From Schistocephalus solidus (lineage: Eukaryota > Platyhelminthes > Cestoda > Diphyllobothriidea > Diphyllobothriidae), in assembly GCA_017591395.1 (NCBI GenBank), contig WEDG01002098.1, forward strand, positions 1 to 64,000: 64,000 bases of DNA, written 5' to 3'. Position numbers and translations under genes: made by a program. Below the pieces are notes generated by a model. The model searched no databases, was not told the DNA's origin, and saw nothing but the letters and a program-made list of their open reading frames with translations. Shown here piece by piece: positions 1-11,904 of the stretch. Within the stretch, counting starts at the first letter, position 1; every line of letters begins with the position of its first letter.

Positions 1-39
1 GCCCTATTGTTTCTGGATTCCAACTCAGAATAACATTGT

Positions 40-515
40 CTGAAAACCTACCATTTGAAACGTCGGGAAAGAGTTCGGGCCTTTGAGGCTCCGGTGAGGG
101 GTATGACGCCTACGACGAAGATGGCGATGGATCATGTGCAACTTTGGTAGCAGCATAATACGCATGCATAGCACGCAATATCCGCTTATACACGGTGTAC
201 CTCTTTATTCCGTAATATTTATGTTTCTTGGTTACTTTTCAAGGATAACAGAACACAATATATAAATGATATGAGGGCATATTAAACCTTCAGTAAGCTA
301 ACAAATTAACCGTTAATATTTTGCATTTAACTAGAGCAGACGTAACTAGACATGACATTTAAAAGGCAAAATGTGGCTTATTATCTTATAAAACATCTCC
401 AGACCTCTGAATTACCTACCTGAGTATCAGCAGCCTTGAGAACAATAGGTCAATCGTACAAGTAACATGGCAGGGTGGCACGCGCTTAGTAGACAAATGG
501 CGTCTAAATAGCTGA
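40..515. repeat. Dispersed repeat R1, copy A
   Basis: A non-coding stretch that aligns by eye with 8798-9235 in the same orientation. Both begin with AAAACCTACC, then share a block around gcacgcaataNccNcNtat followed by a degraded 'ACGGTG..CCTC..TTCCATAAT' stretch, then ACACAATATATAA and a later 'aaattaac...gacatga' block. The copies are strongly diverged and indel-rich. I see no ORF, tRNA head or terminal repeats, so the class of element is unknown. It lies upstream of the Mpp10 exons and could be intronic if that gene begins outside the window. Confidence 0.55.
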
Positions 516-1367
516 CTTAAACAAACCATCCAAAATCAGTTCATCAAATTACCCTATAATTAGGCTCAAACAGTATTTTATCTGATGAAGATTGCCTATT
601 TGGGTTAAAATTCAAACAGAAACACCTTTTCCAGTCTTTACAAGAAGCCTGACCATATTTTACATATGACCCGAAAGTCGATTTTGATTGGCCCCTTCTG
701 GCCCCCACTCAGCCCCCTCTACTGGCGGGGCCATGTGCTGGTAGGGTCGTCATTCCTCACAGCAGGAATTGAGTTCCTATTATGTGCTCTCTTTCGAAGA
801 ATGATGAAGAGTAATAAAGGATTTTAAACGGCTTTTTGCAGCAAAGTTATTTCAAAAATTCCATCGTTTACTGAATTTAAGTGCAGGGACTACATCCACC
901 TTAATGCCAATCGAAGCGACATGCCACCTCATACCATGAAAGTGCATGGGTTTAGGCGGCAGAAATATAAGTGCTTGAATAGCCCTAGTACATGTTCCCC
1001 ATTGGAACTTTCTTGGTGATACTTTCGATTGTAAATGTAGCCTGTGACAGTTTGAAATTAGCCACGCTAGGCAGGCCCATTTCCTTGTTACAAGAATTAT
1101 GTCTGGTTTTCGTCACTCAAAAATTTTGCATGAATAGAGTATACAAACAGAAGTTTGCGTAAAGGGAGATCATTAATGTGAATTTGATGGCTCTCTGATA
1201 TCACGATTACCAGGTAAATGAATTTGAAACTGCAGCTTTATTACGATACTTGGTATTTCCAGCTGCATTGGTACTCGGTTGACGGTTTTGAAGTGTCTTA
1301 GTAAAAATGAGACTCAACAAGTATATGGATGAGGTATAGCCCCTTCCATTTTATTATACTGATTCAG

Positions 1368-3900
1368 TTGGATCATCAAATGGACGTGCTTGAGAGCAAG
1401 ATGCTACAGAAAAAGCCATGGTACCTTCAAGGTGAAACAATCGCTAAAGACAGAGAAGAAAATGCTCTCCTGGGAGAACATTTAGAAGTACAGCGTCACG
1501 CCATATACAGTGAGATTTATTTTCAAATAATGCTGTTTTGATCAGCCCCGTCTACGATAGACGAAAGTATGATTTTAGACTTTATCAAGGGTGGAATTAA
1601 AGAGAGGGTACTTATTGCGTCGTTTATTACCAACTTACGTTTCTCACATAGGCGTTTGACAGCGCAGTACTGAAAGTTAAACGTAAAGAACCTTCCACCT
1701 CCAATAAGGCTATTGGAGGTGGTGCAAAAACCTCTCTTGTAGAGGAATATGAGAACCTCTATATCAAAGCCAAGGTAATCTTTTTCACTTTAACTGTCTG
1801 TGAAGGCACTGGAAAAAGTTCAAGAGGATCCCGAAAAGGATGCGCTAAGAAGAGAAATAATAGACTTATTTGATAATTTGGACGCACTATCGAGCATGCA
1901 TTTTGTGCCCAGATCGGTAAGGACAGTTCTATTGCACCCCGATTTTTAGTCCTTTCACTGCTTGTTTTTATTATTTGGTATTCTTTTAAGGCCTAGAATT
2001 TCGTTGCACTGAGCCCAATTATTATGTCTTTTTGCGTACTTTGGGTTATGTAAGATGATAAAGCGGAAATGGCAAGGGGTCCAATCATGAATTCGTCTCA
2101 CGTTTAAAAAACCCCGAACAAATCCTGTTTTGTTCTACAATCACTCGAGGTATTTGTGTGGAAAAATTTAAAAAATCTTTGTCACGTCTGCAGATAGTTA
2201 TTTTTTGATTTTAATATTTTATCGAAGTGCTTGCTCTATCAGGAACCTACCAAGGGCTATGTGACTTGACCTTTATTTAGGTGCAGCTCTAAACTGTAAA
2301 TTGCGCAGTCATGTGGACAAAATCATCTGACTTCTACACATCTAATGTTTGTTAACTCATTTACTGTGCGCCTGAGGGGAGCCTCTTGACAGTGGCCTTC
2401 ATTCTAGTCAATGACGCACCAATGAGTAGATAATATTGTCATGTCATTTCAATGACATGATGATTACTCATTCGTGGTTAATGCGGTGTGATACAATAGC
2501 GCTGTGGTTAAGGGGTTAGGTAGCCTAGCCAACTGCAGTATTTTTCCAACTAGCAGTATAATGGCATGATAGTTACGTGCCTCAAAACGTAGAAGCTCCA
2601 GGAGGTCCGACCGAATAAATTGATTTAATAAGAAGGCCGCAATGCCTGCCTCCCCACCGTTGTTTACGTCCTACTCTAATTTTTCTTAGGAAGAAAATTC
2701 TGTTAGGGTCTCTAGTCCCGGTCAGCCTGTAAGTAAACAAACGTACATCTGGGGACTACTTAGTTGTAGGGTATTGGTGGCAGTGCCAGCAATACGCGGA
2801 AGGTTGTGGCTCGGCAAACCAACCCATGACGTGCTGTATTCTAAAAAGGGAACACTGATATGGCGAGTAATAGCCGTGGGCTGGGCTTCAATCCAAAAGG
2901 CAACTTGACGACCAAAGGCCTGCCTTTCCCAAAACTCTGTGACTAAACTGTAAGCATGCACGGCCTACGCCAAAACAGCCTGACTACGTAGATTTGGGCG
3001 TATAAGGAGATATACACCGCATTTAATTATTCCATCGGTGGTATTTATTCTTCATTCCCCTATTCGGCTCTGATCACATTCCCAAGTTAGTTAGCAATGA
3101 GCAGTATCGGTTAACTGCACCCTTGTTAATCTCTAGCCTAGATAGTGAGTTTGTTTGTTGCATTTCAAAATAACAGTTTTTGATGCTGTATAATTACTAC
3201 AGGGAACCAGAGGAATGATTTATGACGATTGTTGTTACAAGTCAAGGTTCCACTAAATGCCAGTAGTTTTCAAAAGCTTTGCCGAACAAAATAGGCGACC
3301 ATTAGGAAGCATTTTTTACAAAAAATGATTAATCCTGTAAACATCCTGTAAAATCATACCTTATCTGAATTTGTGTACTTGGCGGAAACCGCTCTCCTGT
3401 ACCAGTTCTTCAAACTTGTAGCAACCAAGTGAACATATTCAGTGGAAAACCGATCGTGAGACATAACACATTGGACACCACATTCGCTTGTTAGTTCGCC
3501 TTCAGGCGTTTTTGGGTTCATCTTACATTTTCCGACATTAGTCCTTTCAACAATAATCGACACATCTGATCGATTTTACTTTCAGCATGTTGACGGGTAC
3601 AACATTATCACGAACAAACAGGCCCTGATACTAGAGGAAGCCGGACCAACTGCAGCTGCACCAGGCGACCTATTGGCTCCAGAGGAAGTTTTTGAACCGC
3701 GTGGTGAACCTGTCAAAGGAACTTCAGAGATAACTTCGACGGATAGAAGACGACACCGAAAAAAGCTAATGCGCATCCGAGCAAAGCAGAGGGAGGCGCG
3801 AGCCAAGATGTCTTCACGCACCAACGATCGTCATGCCGCAATGAACAAGCTAATAAAGATGGCCCACAAGCCCGGATCTAAGATAAAGATTGCTAAATGA
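1368..3900 (+). CDS. MPHOSPH10: U3 small nucleolar RNP protein Mpp10, 3' five exons (5' end not found)
   Basis: Mpp10 is a component of the U3 snoRNP / SSU processome that acts in the nucleolus in 18S rRNA maturation. Five exons join with matching phases: 1368-1509, 1546-1607, 1652-1774, 1806-1916 and 3586-3900 (251 codons including TGA). All introns are GT-AG; the first three are only 36, 44 and 31 nt, and the fourth is 1,669 nt. Family hallmarks are visible in order: KKPWYLQGE followed by ENALL (Mpp10 'KPWQLxGE..RPENSLLEE'), IDESMILDFIKGGIKERAFD, SLVEEYENLYIK, DLFDNLDALSSMHFVPRS, and LAPEEVFEP with TSTDRRRHRKK in a basic C-terminus. The N-terminal acidic part is missing; it probably lies before 1368 or left of the window. 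A possible exon ending at 1320 (donor gtatat) was not convincing. The ORF is intact across all five exons, so this looks like a working gene. Confidence 0.93.
2421..2472. repeat. Long imperfect inverted repeat (hairpin) in Mpp10 intron 4
   Basis: Outer arms AATGAGTA (2421-2428) and TACTCATT (2465-2472) and inner arms TCATGTCATT (2439-2448) and AATGACATGA (2451-2460) are each perfectly complementary. The inner loop is only TC. The unpaired segments between the arms are 10 and 4 nt. It could be a foldback remnant or a cruciform-prone site; no function can be assigned. Confidence 0.7.
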
Positions 3901-5887
3901 TGTGCAGACATGTCTTTTATGTACATAAAATTATCCATCCTTCAATTCACTTAACTGCTGATGCCAACTTATGTCGAAAGTGGCACAGTTCAAGCACGGG
4001 ACACTTAGGTAGGCAGGAGCCTCATATTATTGCGCTGTTAGTCTGATGTAGACATTTTCAAGTCGGCGTGGGGTATTGATTATTAAAGCGAAGTACTGTT
4101 GGCAAGTTTACCGTACAGAAAACGGATTTCATAAAAATAAAAAGACAGGGTTACCACAGGTGTTATTATGGTCGGACTTGATGTGTGGATTTATAGCGAC
4201 ATATTTCTCACAGATAGTCGGACAGGCGGCTTCTCTTGACCTCTCAGTGGCCTTTTAAGACTTTCTTGTTCTACATAATACCGCCTTTTATTTTACTTAC
4301 CTCTCTTTTGGTTACAGGCATGACATATGTTCAGTTTGCCCGGTGGGGATTAGGATAGTGCGAATTAGCACCGCTGATATGACTTCAACCTCCTGCTTGT
4401 TTAATGATTGTTCCCTTACTCCTTTCCTCTTATAGGATCGGATGTAGATTCAAATGCCAGTGTTCATCAAAAAAATTTATTGTTAACTCCTTTAAACTAT
4501 CAGATACTCCGTCAGGACTGCACATGACTCTACCAACCCTTATTAGCGATTATGGTATCAAACTCGTAAGATTGATAGCAGCCTTAATCACATACGAAGA
4601 TCATTTAGCTTCGTTAAATATGGAATACCCCTACTCTATTGCAACCCGATCATATCATAGAGTGAAGGTTCGAAACATTACACAAACCTCGATATTTCTC
4701 CTTTCATGGAGCACAACTTTTATTCCTTTTTCTCACTCCAGACGGTCAGATTATTGCAAATTTGCAACACAGTCGGCTTGCCCGAAATAGTCCTACTGCA
4801 CTTTTTAATAAATGGTTTAAGGAGTATTTTAAGCTGCTGCCTATGACCGCCGTAAGACCACTACAGAACGCCTCTATTGTACATGAAGAGTGCAGTTTCA
4901 ACCTGAACTAACTATTGGAAGTACCTACGCTTTGAATGCCTGACTCGTCCAAGACCAGATCTTCAGCTTGTCTGGCATCTCGGCTTTAAACTTGACACTG
5001 CTACTCCCTCAGTGGATAACACGAGAATTTTGTGCAGGACTGACGCCAAGCTGGTATGCATGTAATCCGTCAGCGCCATGAGATTAGGCTTGTATGGGTT
5101 TAATATGTCAGTAGATTTTAATTTAACATGAAACAATCACACGAATGTGCTATGTTTGCGGCCCTGTGTGTCGTAAATTCCGGTGAATTTGTTTCCAAGA
5201 ATTTTAATCCTTGGTAAACTTCGCCTGACGCAAGTACGTGAAGTTTTCGTCTTCTCCGTTGTATTATTATGTGCATATCATTAACCAGAAACATTTAAAC
5301 TCTTAGTTAAGTGGAAATTTGTACTCTTCACAACTTATCCCCTTAGCTATAAGCCAACCTAAAAGAATATGGGTAACGGAGTGTGGCTTTGCCCCCCTAT
5401 AGTCTGGATTACAAAGTACGCAATTTTCATCTCGCTTTGGCGTTTGGATGAACCGTGTTTAACTCAAAATTTAGAATTTGCTCTAGAGATATTTTTTCAA
5501 TTATAATCTGCACGACTGAAATATGAGAGATACTTTTCTCTCTGTTATTGCTCTTCAGTTAGTTACCTATAAATTTCCAAACACAGTTATAAGTATACCA
5601 TGATAGAATGGGTATGGACAAATTGTAAGACGTGTTACCCATTAGCCAAGTTGTTGTCTATCCGGTGACTGAACTTGGAGGGGCATTCAGCACTAAAAAC
5701 CTGGATGGCAGCTTACTAAAAATCGTATTTAAAAACATTAACGACCGACTTGCTTGCAGTCATCATGTAGCTGCAAAAATCAGCGTTGACAAAATGACAA
5801 TATCTCCGATCAAAACCGACACGAAAACAATCCCATGGCTCAATGGTTTGTGCACTACATTTCTAAGCAACAGTTTTCACAAAAAAT
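3901..5887. other. Stretch after Mpp10 with no supported gene
   Basis: Between the Mpp10 stop codon and the LINE fragment at 5888 I see no protein homology, RNA gene or clear repeat. A 128-codon open frame at 4404-4790 (+) has no recognisable motif, is rich in T-encoded residues, and lacks convincing splice or family support. The 3' UTR of Mpp10 must lie at the left edge, but no canonical AATAAA is close to the stop. Confidence 0.5.
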
Positions 5888-7190
5888 GGGGAACGGTGGA
5901 TACCGAAGCGTAGGGCTTGACAATTTTAGCTGCCACACATTTCAGTATGTTATTTGAAACGACTGAAAGGAAGTCACAAAGACTTGCTGCGCCGTTCATG
6001 GGGGAGAGATGCTGCCAGTCTAATGAGTCAAAAAAGTTATTAATTAAGCTAATATCTGCGAGATCAAAAGCATGATAGGTACGAACGGCGCTAGCCTCTT
6101 TTGAAGAGACAAAAGGAAGGCAACAGTGAATTAATGTATGGTCAATTTGGAGGAGGATCTGCAATGTCGTTTGTGAAAATCAGGTCTAAAATAGGATTTT
6201 CTCTCGTTGAAGAACGAACCAGCTGAGAACAATAAGAAAAATTAATGGTATCTAGGGAAGGTTGAAATCTGGGTTTACAGTCAATTTCAGGAAGATTAAA
6301 CTCTTCAGCGATTATTTTAATGTCAAAATTGGACTCCGAAACCAATTTAAAAATTTCACAAAGTTTTGCATCATCATAATCGTACGATGAATTAGGCGGG
6401 TTGTAGATGCATCCGAGAATCACCTTTTGTCGGGGCGACAGGATAATAGATGCGAAGCAGTAATTACCAGAGAATAACGTGGCAACTAGACCGAAAGGGG
6501 AGTGCTTAAATGAAGCTTTACTTTAGAGAAGAAAACCACCACCACGCTTACTAATGCGGTCTTGACGGTAGAGATCGAACTGGTCTATTAGAAGCAAAGA
6601 GTTGGAAATTAAGGGATAGGTCTAAGATTCAGTTACACATAAAACGTCGGGCATCAACTTGAAAGCAATGGCTCTCAGTTGGGCCATCTTATTTAAAACA
6701 GATCTAGCATTAAGTAATATGACATCTACCGTAGTTCGAGTATCCAAACTAGGGTTATTGTTATTATTTAAAAAAATTTTGGATGTGTGTAATTAAGTTG
6801 GAAGTTATTGCGGTTTGGAGAGAAACTGCGAACTGCGCTAAACCTATTGGTGTAAGGAATGTCAGTAACAAAAGGCTGACAGGGATATCTAAAAGGTGTA
6901 GGAATATAACGTCCCGGTATCGAAGCGCCATAGGGGTTGAGACCGGGATATGCCTGTTGGTAGTTCAAACGGAATGGGGGAGGATCTAGACGGAATATAG
7001 AGGCTCGTGGAAGAGGGAAAGCAGCTATAAGAACTAAGTGCTGGTAAGTCGGGTCTTGTAAATTGGTTAACCTGATACTGATACTGAAGGGTTATTTGCC
7101 TTTTGTAGAGGCTTGGTTAGTATTGCAGAAGGCAGCATGCGATTAGTTAGAACTACGCTACCTTGTTTTTGGATTTGGGTTAGTATAAGA
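5888..7190 (-). mobile_element. Family A CR1-like LINE, fragment with ORF1 C-terminus and endonuclease domain
   Basis: Read on the minus strand from 7190 down, the sequence first gives a Pro/Asn/Tyr-rich ORF1 C-terminal segment (6968-6768). Next comes the start of an apurinic-type endonuclease (EEP) domain: LNARSVLNKMAQLRAIAF followed by PDVLCVTES (about 6700-6610), then GCIYNPPNSS (about 6410), FNLPEID (about 6295), LDLIFTND (about 6185) and HTLIHCCLPF. The same blocks occur at 31.6-32.5 kb and 40.7-41.4 kb. Frames are broken by stops (for example TES followed by a stop), so the copy is dead. It ends abruptly at 5888, before any RT domain. The corresponding point of the copy at 39.2-41.5 kb is near 40525. 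Confidence 0.85.
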
Positions 7191-7713
7191 TTCATATGGT
7201 ACCTCCTTCTTTGGCGTGCTTTTCTCAGTTGGCAACCACCACAGGCATGCTAACCCGCGGACGCACCGCCGACGCACAACAAGACCACAAGCTTAATCTG
7301 AGCCTAATCGTGGCGGCATCCATACCTGCGGCTATCTTACGCGCATCACCCATGGACCTTTGCATCCACGTTCCCCAAACTCAGCCCTTGATCTAACCAA
7401 GCACATGCCCCACTCAGACAGCACCTCCCTCATGCACCAGACAAACACGTAAACAACACATCCGAACGGACGCTTTGTTCTGCCACACAAGCAGATAGCC
7501 ATCTCACGGCAATCTGCCCTGTGTATCGAATACATTGCTCCTCATATTCTCCTGGCTTCTCCTGTAGACGGAACGAACTAAGTGTGTGTGGGTATAGTCA
7601 ATCTCATATCATTGACCGCCACACATCTTCGTGTAGAAGAAGTAAACAATGAATCTTATACACAAGGTCTGCAGGACTATAGAATATGGAAAAATCAGAA
7701 ACCCAGTTATTTA
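7191..7713. other. Stretch with no supported gene
   Basis: GC-richer than its surroundings at 7196-7540, with short open frames on both strands but no recognisable protein family. It may be a further unrecognised repeat between the LINE fragment and the transposase-like remnant. Nothing else can be supported. Confidence 0.4.
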
Positions 7714-8722
7714 TCAAAATACGGGCAAAATCAATGCAAGTTTTACGGAAAGTAAGGTGACAAAAAAATACAAACTGCAACAGTAAATGGTAAAATTTTG
7801 ATATCGGCCATTGTCAAGATAGGATTGCAAAAGATATTCTTCTCCCATCCAAAACTCCAGGATATCAAGGGTTCCAGAATTGCGCGAGAATTCCATTGGT
7901 AAGCATTGGCTACATTTTCTAATGAGGTCATTCAATGCTGGTGAAAACCTCTTCACATTCAACAACACCAGGTGCGTGTAGTGTGTTCGGAAGCATCCAA
8001 CCACGAAAGGTGATATGCCTCTCTGGTAGAGTTCCTACCTTTGCGATAGAAACGAACTGTCGGCCGACGACGCCCACTGTACACAGTAAACGTCATGCGG
8101 TTCACAATTGAAATTCTGACACGACAGCACCTACAGTACTTTCCGTTACCTTCACGAAACAACATACCTGTCGCTTCCATAGCAATCATTGTGGACTTTC
8201 ACCTCTCGGACATATGAGCGAGCTGGGAAGTCACAGGTGATATTGCATAATTGGATCTTCATTAGTTCCCCGGCTTGCGGAACCCGTAGGCCAATACCAA
8301 AAAGCTCTTTCAATTCATAGATGCAGTCACTTAGAAAATCATCCACCGGCTCCGGCTTCCCCAAACCTAAGAATACATCTACCACATATGGCTGCTCGTT
8401 AACCGGATAATTTACACGAGCCAGGAATGGCCAGAGACATTGACATGATCCTTTAAACAACTTCATCCCATCATTGTGCAATTGAATACCCAATTAAGGA
8501 TTTCCGTTGCTCGCCGGCGATTCAGCTCATTCAGCAAACCACGTCCAAGACCCATGTGGACATAGCTCCCGTTCTTACGAACCTTGTTACTGCAAGTACG
8601 TGGAGTACGCAGTACTGTTGTTTTGTCATTTTTAACCTCTGGATAGTAGGTGCGGAGTATATCCAAACAATGCTTTCATGGTCGTCTTCAGGCAGACGTC
8701 CTGCAACTCTGAGAGGAAGCAT
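7714..8722 (-). pseudogene. Transposase_21-related (CACTA-like) protein remnant, copy 1
   Basis: Successive minus-strand frames match in order a protein family I associate with Transposase_21 (CACTA/EnSpm-type) and its animal relatives. The segments are DILRTYYPE...LRTPRT...YVHMGLGRGL (about 8666-8540), then IQLHNDGMKLFKGS with FLARVNYPV, VFLGLGKPEPVDDFL, ITCDFPARSYVREVK and CYGSDRY (8493-8152). These are followed by a 'GISPF' type block near 8010 and LNDLIRKCSQCLPMEFSRN (about 7940-7880). The family pattern is 'DG.PLFKSS..FWPIL', 'P..FL.D...E...L', 'C.DAPA..FI...KGH.GYYGC', then 'IP.EF.R'. A frameshift with a stop at about 8490 and several later stops break the reading. It is a relic of a DNA transposon or a domesticated relative; I cannot tell which. 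No terminal inverted repeats were found. Confidence 0.7.
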
Positions 8723-8797
8723 TTGCCATGTACTTTGCTCGTGCCTTCCATTAGTCCTACAGATTCTACATCGAACTCACACTTAAATCGCACAAAA

Positions 8798-9235
8798 ACC
8801 TACCAGTGGAAACTTCAGACATTTTAAGTTTGGTGAAGGGTACACCGCTGACTCTGTATAGATAGAAGAACGATCAGCTACTTCGGTCACGGAACAATGG
8901 GTCCTCTAGGCACGCAATAACCACCTATAGACGGTGCTCCGCTTGATTCCATAATACCTCCATCCATATCAACTTAGCATCGAAAACAAAACACAATATA
9001 TAAGGGATAAAAACGCACATTTAACCTTAAGTCAAGTATAAAAACTGCCTTTCATGTTGTAAAATTAACTCACGCGAAATTAACTTGACATGAAACGGTA
9101 AGGGCATAAGTTAAGACTGATAAAAAAACATAACGACCATAGTATCAGTTGGTTTCACACATTTAAAGTAATTTGAAACTCACGCCGATATGCATGCAAC
9201 CCGGTGGGCAGATAAGTGCCCTCCAAATAACATCG
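8798..9235. repeat. Dispersed repeat R1, copy B
   Basis: Direct-orientation partner of 40-515. It starts with AAAAACCTACC after the transposase-like remnant and shares gcacgcaataacc, 'gacggtgctccgcttgattcc', aaacacaatatataag and 'aaattaac..cttgacatgaaa' with copy A. No coding capacity was seen. The two copies sit about 8.8 kb apart on either side of Mpp10, the LINE fragment and the transposase remnant. Confidence 0.55.
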
Positions 9236-9246
9236 TTAAAGTTCTT

Positions 9247-9325
9247 CCTCGGATTAGGGTTAGAGGTGGGGTTAAGGTTATGATTATGTTCACAGTTAGG
9301 ATTTAGTTTAAAGTTAGGAGTCTGT
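9247..9325 (+). repeat. Degenerate TTAGGG-like short repeat
   Basis: About 80 nt of variant GTTAGG/GGTTAA units (GGATTAGGGTTAGAGG, GGGGTTAAGGTTA, CAGTTAGGATTTAG, AAAGTTAGGAG). It resembles a decayed interstitial telomere-like or G-rich satellite tract. The units are too degenerate to call it telomeric. Confidence 0.4.
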
Positions 9326-9330
9326 GTCCT

Positions 9331-11890
9331 AAGCCCCCACTCGTTCCACGGATTATCTGTTGCTGACCCCGATTACATACCATATTCTTGCTTTATACGT
9401 AAGAAACCTCTGGATTCCTGGCGCGGCAGTTAAATTGTTTTGGCATTCACATTACCCACAAGCTAGCATCCCTTCTAAGCGGAGCATTATCTCAAATAAT
9501 GGATCCCATCCCTCATGATCAATAAAAAAACGTAATTTATCGCTTCCCATGCCCAAATGACTCCTGCGCGTATGCTGGTCATACGGGTCGACGCTGCAGT
9601 AACCTCCTGACCTTAGCTGTTGCGGACGCACTTCCGTGCGATCACTGATTCAATTGGGATGACATTGAGGTCGTTCCCCAATGCTGCGTCGCGTTCGCAC
9701 GGTTTATGATCTGTTGTTGAGGTCATTGTCATGACCAACATAAAACGAGAGGGAGTATTTCTCGAGGCTTGATACTCAATACCGTTAGTGTCATCTGCAA
9801 TGTTGACCTGGACGCCCATTACGAGGGCGTGCGTTCACGACTTATTGATACTACCTTATTCCTACATGGAAGACGGCTAATCCAGCTACCCGCAGTTCAA
9901 CTGACCCACCGTACACCCTCCCCTCTAGCACAGGGAGCCGTGATTTGTCCGTCTCTCCCCGCTCAGAAACTTACCATGGCTCGGTGACCACGGCTTTCAC
10001 ACGCCAAGAGTGTGTCTGTCCTGTCGCGCCAACGATTCGTGCGGCCCAAGCTCACTCTTTCCCTTGTTTTCATTTCGTCTGATGACAGATTGTTGATACC
10101 AGCTCGAAATTCACGAGTACACCTCGATTTTTTCCGAAGAATTTTTTCCTGTTTTATTATATCGACTAGGAATGCATACTACCTCATATCTAAAATAAAA
10201 ATTTTTGAAAAATATACATTGATTTTGAAAGAAATATAAGGGATACAAAAGCCTTCTATGCCACAAAGAAAGATGAAAGAAATAAAAAATCCAACACAAG
10301 AGCTCCCAATTTCCTAAGCGCATTTACGAAACCACGCGTCATCAAACCGCGGAGCAGGCATAGTCATAATGTTTAAATAGATGATACATCGGTAGGCGGC
10401 ATCTCTATGGGCTTCTTCCGCTGTATCGAAAGGGCGGCTGCCAATGACTTGAGGCGGGATGGTTGACAATTGCGCCTGGCAGTAAACCTTTCCTAAAATT
10501 CAAAAACGGCGAACAATTCATTAAATCTACCACTTAGTAACCCATAGTAGCAATGATTACATTTTGGTCAACAGCTGGGACGGCCTTATATGACACTATA
10601 AGTCATTTGACGCAAAAAATGTGTTCATTAAGTTAACAGAACGTGATATTCGAATGGCACAATAAGACAAGTGAGGCAATTACACCACGTTAATGTCGTT
10701 TTGACCAGGCCAAATATCCAAAGTGGCCGAGTATTTGGAACTTCTATGGAAGTATCAAGTGTCTTACTGGTGTTCCCGATTTAATACTTCTTATTCTACT
10801 AACGAGATGGAAAGACTGAGCAGTGGTAACTACACTTTACTCCGGTTTCGCCTAATCTTTTCTACATGCTAAAGGTGAAAATGACGCCATATAGTTCGCG
10901 CCTTTGCCAGGTACCTGATCAAAAAGTACTGTGCAACTCTGACTGATGTATTTTAAAGTACCTTTATCCGGAGCGTCATTCTGGTGGACAAAGTACACGA
11001 GACTCTTATCAAAATCTAAATAATCATGCAGAACATTTAAAATAGTTAAAATTCACAATTGTGATTTCACCGTAAAAACCACATTTTTTGAAGTCTCTGA
11101 GTTGATTACCTGTGGAAACCGACGCTTCCTCTTAATTTTCTACTTGTACATACAGTATTTTTGTTTAAAGTTTTCAATTAGGAGAAACTTTGGGACCGCA
11201 AATGTTTACTTAAGTTGTATTGTACCTGAAAGTTTACTAATTCGTCCCCTGGAATACAAAACCCGACCCATGGCCACCGCAAATGGAATGTTTACACCCC
11301 GTAACTCTGTACAAAACTGTGGTGCTAGGTCAGGTTTAAAACCGAAAATCAGATATTTTTGTGCGCAACTTTACATAATATATTTTGATTGATAGGGGTA
11401 TCACAAGTTAATGGAGAAAATTTTGACTATATACGTGACTTTCATCGGCGGTTGGAAAACTGCGCATCCCAAGCCAGCATCTTGGTGTGCGTGAAACAGC
11501 TCGGGATAATTTTGTGCGCTGAAGGACATTGCAACCTTAATTAAGAAGTTCTTTCTACGCAAAGCCATATTTTAACATTTTAGCCAATTTTTCATGAGGT
11601 TGGTTGGCTGTAGTAGGTAGGTCAAGATTCATTGACTAGCATGAAAACCTACCTTTCACGAAACCGAACACATACAGCGGAAGAGTGCGAGGAAACGATT
11701 GAATAAAACTGTTTCGAGGTCAAAATTATCGCATTCAAAAATATAGATTAGGAACACATGCCTTTCCTACTTTTCCTACGGCTGGTCCCGCATGTAAATA
11801 CCGCCTTTTTGGGCTCAAGGAAGAGATATTGAAGGGGTTTAGTGGAGGGTCAAGATAAATAATGAGACTAGACAAAGCAAACATTAAGGA
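9331..11890. other. Stretch with no supported gene
   Basis: About 2.5 kb with short open frames on both strands and no recognisable protein domain, tRNA or LTR. A GC-rich block at 9600-9990 differs in base composition from the AT-rich 10100-11400 and may be an old repeat. The right edge may hold the unrecovered 3' exons of the minus-strand double-stranded-RNA-binding gene, but I could not place one with consistent splice phase. Confidence 0.4.
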
Positions 11891-11904
11891 AAACAACTAT
11901 TTAC

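Noticed and set aside
1263..1320. Possible further Mpp10 exon ending at 1320 before a GTATAT donor
   Set aside because: The phase would fit, but the translated residues do not resemble the Mpp10 segment that should precede the KPWYL block.
4404..4790. 128-codon open frame on the plus strand
   Set aside because: No family motif, unusual composition, no splice context; most likely chance in AT-rich DNA.
11640..11720. Possible third-dsRBD exon on the minus strand (acceptor CGAAACAG, donor GTAGGT)
   Set aside because: The frame resembling the domain does not match the phase left by the upstream exon, and the phase-correct frame has a stop.
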